The translations under genes were made by a program, and so were the position numbers. From NCBI GenBank assembly GCA_945865355.1, contig CAMBDN010000124.1, positions 1 to 7,457 on the forward strand: a stretch of DNA of 7,457 nt, given 5' to 3'. This DNA comes from Legionella genomosp. 1 (GTDB lineage: Bacteria; Pseudomonadota; Gammaproteobacteria; Legionellales; Legionellaceae). The notes under the pieces were generated by a model. It was not told the origin of the DNA, searched no databases, and worked only from the letters and a program-made list of their open reading frames with translations. This document shows, one piece after another, positions 1 to 5,583 of this stretch (positions within the stretch are counted from its first letter, which is position 1; every line of letters begins with the position of its first letter).

Positions 1-64
1 CCTTCCAGGCTTCAGAATGCTCTTTCCATAAGCCTTGCCCCTGTGTTTTTTCTGATGCTTTCAT
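1..64 (-). CDS. IS66-type accessory protein TnpA, N-terminal part only (runs off the left edge)
   Basis: The minus strand from an ATG at 64 encodes 21 residues that run off the window edge, so only the N-terminus is seen. The peptide contains G-L-W-K-E-H-S-E-A-W-K, which resembles the L-W-x-x-H-x-x-A-W start of the small accessory protein (TnpA/OrfA) of IS66-family insertion sequences. In that family it lies upstream of tnpB and the DDE transposase tnpC, and would help move the element. An AGAGGT ribosome binding site lies 7 bases before the ATG, which supports this start. It is divergent from, and directly beside, a truncated umuC remnant, as expected if the element inserted into or replaced that gene. 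No terminal inverted repeat was recognised between 65 and 117. The call rests on a short motif recalled from the family; another small helix-turn-helix protein is possible. Confidence 0.45.
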   Translation of the reverse strand, partial: MKASEKTQGQGLWKEHSEAWK

Positions 65-117
65 TTAAATACCTCTGCGTTAATCAACTACAGCAAGTAT
101 CTGGAATTATCCTTTGA

Positions 118-387
118 TTGAATAGATGGGGTTTATTGAGCGCTTACAACTTAATAGACAAACAGCACCGACAAATGGATTTATTCGATCAACCCAGCGA
201 TGAAACGGTTGCGAAGACCGAACAGATCATGTCTATTTTTGACGCTGTCAATCATAAATTTGGACGACATACGCTATATCTCGCAGCCGAGGGAAGCAGC
301 AAACCTTGGTCTATGAAACGGCAGCTCGTATCACCAAACTATACAACGCAGTGGGGTGAGTTACCTACGGTGTATTGCGTTTCATGA
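118..387 (+). pseudogene. umuC: umuC remnant: C-terminal piece of DNA polymerase V catalytic subunit
   Basis: This 89-codon frame matches the extreme C-terminus of UmuC (the DUF4113-like tail), the catalytic subunit of the SOS translesion polymerase Pol V. Visible family features are DLFD at residues 21-24, the F-G-R-x-T-L-x-x-A-A-E-G segment at 48-59, K-P-W-x-M-K-R around 62-68, and S-P-x-Y-T-T-x-W-x-E-L-P at 72-83. Intact UmuC is about 420 residues, so the polymerase, fingers and most little-finger sequence is missing. The nominal start is a TTG immediately after an in-frame TGA (115-117), with no ribosome binding site. The same frame stays open back to about 64 apart from that TGA and may hold a little more degenerate umuC sequence (Q-Q-V-S-G-I-I-L at 91-114). 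The adjacent IS66-like start suggests truncation by an insertion sequence. It is almost certainly non-functional. Confidence 0.75.
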
Positions 388-390
388 TAA

Positions 391-804
391 TCACTCTCTA
401 TTCTTACGGTAAGAAATATTCAAAGAGATTAAATGAAATAAGATAATTGTATTTACAATTAGCATAGGAATGATCGATGGTTGGAGTAAAGAAAATTTAT
501 TAAATATACTGCTAATCATAGGAATGTAACTAGCGCCAACTAGCGTTGAAAAAATAATCGCCAAATAACCAACAATAAAGCCCCACTGTTTCACTGAAAA
601 CAATCCAATTGCAGCGACCAAATTAAATATTACAAATAATGCTTGGGTGAAAATAAAGTATAACAACGCATCTTTCAAATGGTTAAAGGTATCCTGGGGT
701 TGTGAAACGAGTTGAAACAGGACCACAGCCAATTTCCAGTGAAGGATGAGGGTCAAAAGCATCAAAAAACTAATGATTCTACATCCTAATATTGTATTTC
801 TCAT
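391..804 (-). CDS. Small four-helix integral membrane protein of unknown function
   Basis: A 137-residue protein I do not recognise. It is very hydrophobic, with about four predicted membrane segments near residues 7-29, 46-68, 74-97 and 110-129, joined by short polar loops, and ends in a basic tail (S-Y-R-K-N-R-E). A K-Q-W-G motif precedes the third helix, a pattern seen in several unrelated small membrane proteins and not diagnostic. The ATG at 804 has a GAGAG ribosome binding site about 7 bases upstream. It starts only 27 bases after the symporter stop on the same strand, so it is probably the last gene of that transcript and may act with the symporter, though nothing shows this. It converges on the umuC remnant with 3 bases between the two stop codons. 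No catalytic motif is visible, and an assignment beyond inner-membrane protein would be a guess. Confidence 0.75.
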   Translation of the reverse strand: MRNTILGCRIISFLMLLTLILHWKLAVVLFQLVSQPQDTFNHLKDALLYFIFTQALFVIFNLVAAIGLFSVKQWGFIVGYLAIIFSTLVGASYIPMISSIFNKFSLLQPSIIPMLIVNTIILFHLISLNISYRKNRE

Positions 805-831
805 GGGTCGTCTCTCAAAAAGAATCGTATT

Positions 832-2082
832 CTAGTCACTATTAGATAAAACGTCTCGTGTTATCCACGCTTTCCCTTCAACTAAACGTGTAATCATCAT
901 GCAACTAACGCTATTACCGGTAACATTAAGCATGGTCGCAAGTGGATCGATAATAATACTGATTGCGACAATTGCAATTAATGCGGAAGGTGGAAAACCA
1001 TAAATTGACAGAATGAGTAACTCACCAAGCATGCCACCACTGGGTATCGCACCCATCACCGTTCCAACCAGTAAGGAAACAGCAAGGACGGTGAGCAGAA
1101 CATTAAAACCCGAAAACTCTAAATGAAAAATGCCAAAAAGAAAGGCAATTTTAACCACACCACCAATAACTGAGCCATCCTTATGGATAAGCGTACCCAG
1201 AGGAATTACTGTTTCATAAATTTCAGCAGGAACTTGCATTTTTTTTGTTGCGACCAAATTGGCTGGAATACTCGCAGCACTACTACAGGTTGCAATGGAG
1301 GTAACCATTGGTAAAAATACATTTTTCCAAAATAATTTAACACCTTGTATCTTGCCCGCCAGATAGGCATAACAGGTCGATAAACAAATGAAATAAAAGA
1401 TTGAAAAAACATAGTAAATCAGAGCAATGCGTATATAGCTTTCCATGATCTTAGGACCAAGATCACTAACTAATACGGCAAAATATGAGAAAAATCCGAT
1501 GGGAGCATAGTACATAATCAGTGAAAAGACGCGCATAAAAATCGCTTCCCCTGATTGTAGCAGCGTTGAGAATGCCTCCCCCTTTTCACTGGCCGTTGAT
1601 GCTGCAATCCCAACAAGAATAGAAAAAACAATTAACGCTAACATGTGTTCATGCGAAAGTAATTTATAAAAATAAGGAACCGTGAAAATACCGACAAGCT
1701 GAGTTGAAATAGTTACAGAAGCTATCTTCTCTGACATAACCAAGGGTAGATGTACCCCCTGCCCTAATGGAAAAATGATGACAATAAAAATGGCAAAAAT
1801 AGCTGCGATGATTCCAGTAAATAGAAAGACAAGCGTCATATAAAAGAAAATTTTACCCAGCTTTTTTAACGAGCCTATTCGTGAGATAGCTGAGGAAACA
1901 CTGAAAAAAATTAATGGTACGATGGTCGTAAAAATCAAATTAAGAAAAATATCCCCCAGTGGTTTTAAACGTTGTGCTTCGGGTCCAAAGAAATAACCAA
2001 GAAGCCCACCGAGTAGAATTGAGGTAATTAAAACAAGGGGAAAACAATAAAATTGAAGCAGTTTCAGCCTAGTCAACATCAA
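832..2082 (-). CDS. SDF-family (dicarboxylate/amino acid:cation) symporter, atypical binding motifs
   Basis: An inner-membrane secondary transporter of the DAACS/SDF family (glutamate transporter fold, TC 2.A.23), 416 residues, full family length. Landmarks are T-T-I-V-P-L-I-F at 52-59, the serine-rich HP1 tip C-S-S-A-A-S at 266-271, the TM7 motif H-K-D-G-S at 300-304 (classically N-M-D-G-T), the HP2 motif I-P-S-G-G at 346-350, and TM8 D-P-L-A-T-M-L-N-V-T-G-N at 379-390. Against archaeal GltPh by eye, the carboxylate-binding Arg of TM8 is Ala382 and the sodium-site Asp is Asn390, while Asp379, Thr383 and Asn386 are kept. The substrate is therefore unlikely to be a standard acidic amino acid or dicarboxylate, and ion coupling may differ. 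Start: TTG at 2082 has an AGAGGA site 8 bases upstream, while ATG at 2079 is 11 bases away; either is possible. It lies between the SGNH hydrolase and the small membrane protein on the same strand. Confidence 0.9.
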   Translation of the reverse strand: MMLTRLKLLQFYCFPLVLITSILLGGLLGYFFGPEAQRLKPLGDIFLNLIFTTIVPLIFFSVSSAISRIGSLKKLGKIFFYMTLVFLFTGIIAAIFAIFIVIIFPLGQGVHLPLVMSEKIASVTISTQLVGIFTVPYFYKLLSHEHMLALIVFSILVGIAASTASEKGEAFSTLLQSGEAIFMRVFSLIMYYAPIGFFSYFAVLVSDLGPKIMESYIRIALIYYVFSIFYFICLSTCYAYLAGKIQGVKLFWKNVFLPMVTSIATCSSAASIPANLVATKKMQVPAEIYETVIPLGTLIHKDGSVIGGVVKIAFLFGIFHLEFSGFNVLLTVLAVSLLVGTVMGAIPSGGMLGELLILSIYGFPPSALIAIVAISIIIDPLATMLNVTGNSVSCMMITRLVEGKAWITRDVLSNSD

Positions 2083-2137
2083 TGAATGTTTCCTCTAAAA
2101 CGTTTAAATACTATGTCAGCGATGAGTATTCAAATAA

Positions 2138-3391
2138 TCAGACTGTGCAGATAGCTCGCGGCTCCATCGGCTGTTGAGCTTCAATCAGTGCAGGAGCAAA
2201 CATCCGAGAAGCGCCATAACCTGCGACTGTACATACCGCTGTAGTACCAACAATCGCTCCAATTGTTGGTACAAATATCCATAATAACGTAATCACGACC
2301 GCTGTAACAGCTAGCCCCGCGAGGGCCATTAAGATAAACGAATAATTGGTAGGCGCTGGATCACTATTCGTGAGATGGTATGCCTGTTCAGCTTCTTGAA
2401 TAACACGTGGGTGCAATGGATTCCATTGTATAGAGATAGCTTCGCTGATAACTGACGAATCAGCCGATTGATCATCAAAAAATGCTGGGGTAAACCTGTA
2501 GACTTGTCCCGCTTTAACGGGGCTTGTGACTAAATGATGTAACATTTTGGCAATTTTTTCTCCGCCTTGTCCACTGGGCTCAATTTGGGAGGTATGATTT
2601 TTACTATCGAATGGATTGAGTGAAGACGTCACATCGGCAATAACCACATTATTAACATCCAGCTCACTGATAACTCCACGGAAGATCTCAGCGATTAAAT
2701 GTTGAATCACATTCATAGGGTCTGGTGGATTTCCACCGATCTTAAGTGCTTTGCCCACTTCCTTCATGAATTGATAAATATGATAATTATTTTGCTCGGC
2801 GGAAGGATAATATTGTGTCATCATAACAATCCGTCCATTGGGGTTCAGCGCACGAATTTGACGTATAATTGCTAGATAATTATCTTTTAAGTGACTTAAA
2901 ACCTCAGGAAATGCACGTTTGATATAGACTTGTCGATATTCACCTCGTTGACTTAATGTTGCCTGCAAAAATTCTCGAATATCATTGCCACCGACACTTA
3001 ATACAATATGATCAGATCGTCGAATATCTGCCTCGTGCTCATCCAATGGCGCAAAAAATTGATCGGGGAACATCGAAAATGTATTTGGGCCAAAAACTTT
3101 AGATCGATTACCACCCGATAGAACATTGCTTGATGTAAATCCATCTTTAGTCCCGTCATGAATTTGATACTGCGAAGGTAATTTAACATGTAGATTTTCT
3201 ACTACCGATAATTCTGGTTTAATCAAACCATGATTGTATCTGTGAATACGCTGTGCTGAAGTGCTGTGCCCTATCCCCAATCGAGTAAAAAGTCTGTTTT
3301 TATAGAGTCCATCAACCCAAATACGGTTGTCGATTGTTGAATCTCCAAGTAAAGTAACATGAACTGGTTTGGATCGAGCTGTTGAGGGCAT
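2138..3391 (-). CDS. SGNH/GDSL-family hydrolase with C-terminal transmembrane hairpin
   Basis: A putative esterase/lipase-type hydrolase of the SGNH superfamily. The longest frame starts at 3400, but ATG 3391 is chosen because the AGAAGG ribosome site sits 9 bases before it and abuts the 3400 codon; this gives 417 residues. In numbering from 3400, block I is L-L-G-D-S-T (17-22, nucleophile Ser21) and block III is V-G-G-N-D (136-140). A late I-E-P-S-G-Q-G-G-E-K-I-A segment (273-284) sits where the family has D-x-x-H-P; the expected Asp and His positions read Ser271 and Glu274, though D265 and H269 lie just before. There is no signal peptide. Residues about 363-411 form two hydrophobic segments, a likely C-terminal membrane hairpin, followed by a short soluble tail. 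This layout could suit an enzyme delivered to host membranes by a type IV secretion system, but that is inference. The symporter follows 55-58 bases downstream. Confidence 0.85.
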   Translation of the reverse strand: MPSTARSKPVHVTLLGDSTIDNRIWVDGLYKNRLFTRLGIGHSTSAQRIHRYNHGLIKPELSVVENLHVKLPSQYQIHDGTKDGFTSSNVLSGGNRSKVFGPNTFSMFPDQFFAPLDEHEADIRRSDHIVLSVGGNDIREFLQATLSQRGEYRQVYIKRAFPEVLSHLKDNYLAIIRQIRALNPNGRIVMMTQYYPSAEQNNYHIYQFMKEVGKALKIGGNPPDPMNVIQHLIAEIFRGVISELDVNNVVIADVTSSLNPFDSKNHTSQIEPSGQGGEKIAKMLHHLVTSPVKAGQVYRFTPAFFDDQSADSSVISEAISIQWNPLHPRVIQEAEQAYHLTNSDPAPTNYSFILMALAGLAVTAVVITLLWIFVPTIGAIVGTTAVCTVAGYGASRMFAPALIEAQQPMEPRAICTV

Positions 3392-3401
3392 GTACATCAT
3401 C

Positions 3402-3407
3402 CTTCTA
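3402..3407 (-). promoter_or_regulatory. Ribosome binding site that decides the hydrolase start
   Basis: Read on the minus strand, AGAAGG directly abuts the ATG at 3400, leaving no spacing for initiation there, and leaves 3 bases to the ATG at 3397. The ATG at 3391 is 9 bases away, a normal distance, so translation most likely begins at 3391 and the first three residues of the longest frame are not made. Confidence 0.55.
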
Positions 3408-3548
3408 TTTGGATATAAAAAAGGCTAAACGCATTTTATTTTATCATGAGAAACGTTCATGGGCTATACCTGTCGATCTTATCAAACATAAAGGCGACTA
3501 TTTTATAGTCATTGCCAAACACAGCAATATCTTAGGCAACCATCATTT

Positions 3549-3554
3549 GGAGGT
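3549..3554 (+). promoter_or_regulatory. Strong Shine-Dalgarno for the ETF-ubiquinone oxidoreductase gene
   Basis: GGAGGT lies 5 bases before the GTG at 3560, a near-perfect anti-16S match at workable spacing. It supports GTG 3560 as the start over the in-frame ATG at 3575, which has only a weaker AGGA 4 bases upstream. Confidence 0.65.
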
Positions 3555-3559
3555 AGTGT

Positions 3560-5188
3560 GTGAAACAGGAAGTAATGGAATATGATGTGGTTATTGTTGG
3601 AGCAGGTCCTGCTGGATTATCTGCTGCTATCAAGCTTAAGCAATTAGCTATCCAACAAAATAAAACAATACAAGTTTGCATCCTTGAAAAAGGCGCGCAA
3701 GTTGGTGCACATATTTTGTCAGGAGCGGTCCTTGAACCTCGTAGTCTACAAGAATTACTCCCAGATAGTTGGCGCGATGCGCCACTAGACACGCCAGTAA
3801 TGCAAGATAAGTTCTACTATTTAACCAACAATCAAGCCTATCGCTTACCCACACCGAAGCCCATGCGTAATGAAGGTAACTATATATTAAGCTTAGGTGA
3901 GTTATGTCAATTTCTAGCAACCCAAGCTGAAGCGTTAGGCTGCGAAATTTACCCAGGCTTTGCTGCCACAGAATTGCTGTACAATAATAATGATGAGTTG
4001 ATTGGGGTAGCTACTGGTGATGTGGGTATTGATAAAGAAGGAAAGAAAACTCAAAACTACCAACCCGGGATGCATTTACATGCAAAGCAAACACTCTTTG
4101 CTGAAGGATGCCGTGGTCAACTGAGCCAAAGCTTAATGAACCATTATCAGCTTCGCAATAATGTGCAGCCACAAACCTATGGGCTAGGTATCAAGGAAAT
4201 TTGGCAAATCCTACCTGAACAACATCAACAAGGCGTCGTCATTCATACGGTGGGATGGCCACTCGATCATGCCACTTATGGTGGATCTTTTATTTATCAT
4301 TTAACAAAGCACCGTGTAGCTATTGGATTTGTCGTTGGCCTTGATTATCAAAATACTTGGCTTAATCCTTTTGCTGAATTACAGCGCTTTAAAACACACC
4401 CATTGGTTCGTGGGTTGTTAACCGGTGGCGAAAGAATCGCCTATGGTGCACGTGCGCTTAATGAAGGTGGCTGGCAATCTTTACCTAAATTAACATTCCC
4501 TGGAGGTATGCTTATTGGTGATGCAGCGGGCTTCCTTAATGTTCCAAAAATCAAAGGCATTCATACTGCAATGCAGTCTGGGATGTTTGCTGCTGAGGCA
4601 TGTATGACCGCCCTTTCCAATGACAACCAAGGTCAGCTTGAGCTAACGACCTATACAGATAAGGTAAAGACATCTTGGATTGCCGATGAGTTGTATAAAG
4701 TCAGAAATATTCGCCCTGGCTTTCGATATGGATTGATTCCCGGCCTTGCTAATGCTGCCTTTGAAACTTATATTTCCTACGGAAAATCACCATGGACACT
4801 GTCGAACCATGATGATTATTCAACACTCAAGACAGCTAAAAGATCCAAAAAAATAGACTACCCTAAACCCGATGGAATTCTGACATTTGATCGTTTGTCA
4901 TCTGTATATTTATCAAATACATTCCATGAAGAAAAACAACCCAGTCATTTAAAATTACTAGACAATCAGCTTGCCATTGATGTGAATTACAAACAATACG
5001 CTTCACCTGAAACACGATACTGCCCCGCCGCCGTTTACGAAATAATCGAAGAAACCGCAGGACCTCGTTTACAAATCAATGCGCAAAACTGCATCCATTG
5101 CAAAACGTGTGATATTAAAGATCCCAGGCAGAATATAATTTGGAATGCACCCGAAGGCGGTGGAGGTCCCAACTACACAAGCATGTAG
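3560..5188 (+). CDS. Electron transfer flavoprotein-ubiquinone oxidoreductase (ETF-QO)
   Basis: A membrane-associated FAD and 4Fe-4S enzyme that takes electrons from reduced ETF (fed by acyl-CoA and other dehydrogenases) and passes them to ubiquinone. The 542 residues match the usual family length. The N-terminal dinucleotide-binding fold has V-I-V-G-A-G-P-A-G-L-S-A-A at 11-23, followed by the E-K-G-A-Q-V-G-A-H-I-L-S-G-A segment at 43-56. A second FAD motif, G-G-M-L-I-G-D-A-A-G-F-L-N-V-P-K-I-K-G, spans 315-333, and G-W-P-L-D-H-A-T-Y-G-G-S is at 232-243. The iron-sulfur cluster ligands are Cys488, Cys511, Cys514 and Cys517 (C-I-H-C-K-T-C), followed by the family-typical W-N-A-P-E-G-G-G-G-P-N-Y ending. 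The start is GTG 3560, with GGAGGT 5 bases upstream; ATG 3575 is an alternative. No ETF alpha/beta genes are in the window. It is divergent from the hydrolase cluster and stands alone. Nothing suggests damage. Confidence 0.97.
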   Translation: MKQEVMEYDVVIVGAGPAGLSAAIKLKQLAIQQNKTIQVCILEKGAQVGAHILSGAVLEPRSLQELLPDSWRDAPLDTPVMQDKFYYLTNNQAYRLPTPKPMRNEGNYILSLGELCQFLATQAEALGCEIYPGFAATELLYNNNDELIGVATGDVGIDKEGKKTQNYQPGMHLHAKQTLFAEGCRGQLSQSLMNHYQLRNNVQPQTYGLGIKEIWQILPEQHQQGVVIHTVGWPLDHATYGGSFIYHLTKHRVAIGFVVGLDYQNTWLNPFAELQRFKTHPLVRGLLTGGERIAYGARALNEGGWQSLPKLTFPGGMLIGDAAGFLNVPKIKGIHTAMQSGMFAAEACMTALSNDNQGQLELTTYTDKVKTSWIADELYKVRNIRPGFRYGLIPGLANAAFETYISYGKSPWTLSNHDDYSTLKTAKRSKKIDYPKPDGILTFDRLSSVYLSNTFHEEKQPSHLKLLDNQLAIDVNYKQYASPETRYCPAAVYEIIEETAGPRLQINAQNCIHCKTCDIKDPRQNIIWNAPEGGGGPNYTSM

Positions 5189-5201
5189 AAAAAAAACTGT
5201 G

Positions 5202-5219
5202 GCCCCGCAAAATTCGGGC
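5202..5219 (+). terminator. Weak candidate terminator after ETF-QO
   Basis: Thirteen bases after the ETF-QO stop, GCCCCG and CGGGC can pair around an AAAATT-containing loop, with one base bulged. The sequence after it (GCTTCTATT) is only moderately T-rich, so this is a weak intrinsic terminator at best. Confidence 0.35.
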
Positions 5220-5345
5220 GCTTCTATTAGGATCCTGATACATACAGGCTAGCATAATTATGAGCCGAGACCACCAATCTCTCTAACCAAGATAGATTCG
5301 TTACAACAATTGTCATTTGCAAACGATGACGGTAGACTTGGCGAC

Positions 5346-5351
5346 TATAGT
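5346..5351 (+). promoter_or_regulatory. Possible -10 box for the tRNA-Arg gene
   Basis: TATAGT ends 14 bases before the mature tRNA 5' end, a suitable place for a -10 element. No good -35 hexamer was found at 16-18 bases upstream, so this is only suggestive. Confidence 0.35.
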
Positions 5352-5365
5352 AACTCTCATTAAAG

Positions 5366-5442
5366 GTCCCAGTGGCGCAGCTGGATAGCGCGGCCCCCTC
5401 CTAAGGGGCAGGTCGCAGGTTCGAATCCTGCCCGGGACGCCA
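5366..5442 (+). tRNA. tRNA-Arg (anticodon CCU, reads AGG), CCA encoded
   Basis: A complete 77-base cloverleaf. The acceptor is GTCCCAG with CCGGGAC, discriminator G and an encoded CCA. The D stem is GCGC/GCGC, and the anticodon stem GCCCC/GGGGC encloses CTCCTAA with anticodon CCT. A five-base variable loop follows, then T stem GCAGG/CCTGC around TTCGAAT. The acceptor has one oddity: position 6 (A) faces position 67 (C), so six of seven pairs form. tRNA-Arg genes of this type are common integration sites for islands and phages, and the tandem repeat about 60 bases downstream fits that, but no integrase gene is in the window. The antisense reading frame across it is an artefact. Confidence 0.95.
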
Positions 5443-5499
5443 TATACGGCAAGGATCATGAGTAAAATAAGGCTAAATAAGCCGGAGCAAATCCACAAC

Positions 5500-5520
5500 G
5501 GGTGCCTACGTGGGTGCCTA
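5500..5520 (+). repeat. Tandem GGGTGCCTA repeat downstream of the tRNA (possible integrase arm sites)
   Basis: Two identical 9-base units, GGGTGCCTA at 5500-5508 and 5512-5520, are separated by CGT (period 12). A partial third unit, GGTACCT, lies at 5531-5537. Short direct repeats at this distance from a tRNA 3' end are typical of tyrosine-integrase arm-type sites at the edge of an integrated element. The repeat is plain in the sequence; the role is inference. A second copy of the tRNA 3' end was not found within the window. Confidence 0.6.
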
Positions 5521-5583
5521 TAAATTAATTGGTACCTTTCATAAAATTATGTACAGAATGATATTACTGATCAATCTTTCGTT

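Noticed and set aside
1206..1412. Minus-strand 68-codon frame inside the symporter gene
   Set aside because: Out-of-frame shadow of the symporter coding sequence.
2998..3189. Minus-strand 63-codon frame inside the SGNH hydrolase gene
   Set aside because: Out-of-frame shadow of the hydrolase.
3382..3585. Plus-strand 67-codon frame between the hydrolase and ETF-QO
   Set aside because: It starts at a TTG inside the hydrolase gene without a ribosome site, and runs through the ETF-QO ribosome site and start. The middle looks mildly protein-like, but no family was recognised.
3532..3920. Two minus-strand frames opposite the start of ETF-QO
   Set aside because: Antisense shadows of a well-supported gene; no family features.
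5313..5498. Minus-strand 61-codon frame across the tRNA
   Set aside because: It is antisense to tRNA-Arg and gives the familiar spurious G-R-I-R-T-C-D-L-P-L-R-R peptide seen opposite many tRNAs.
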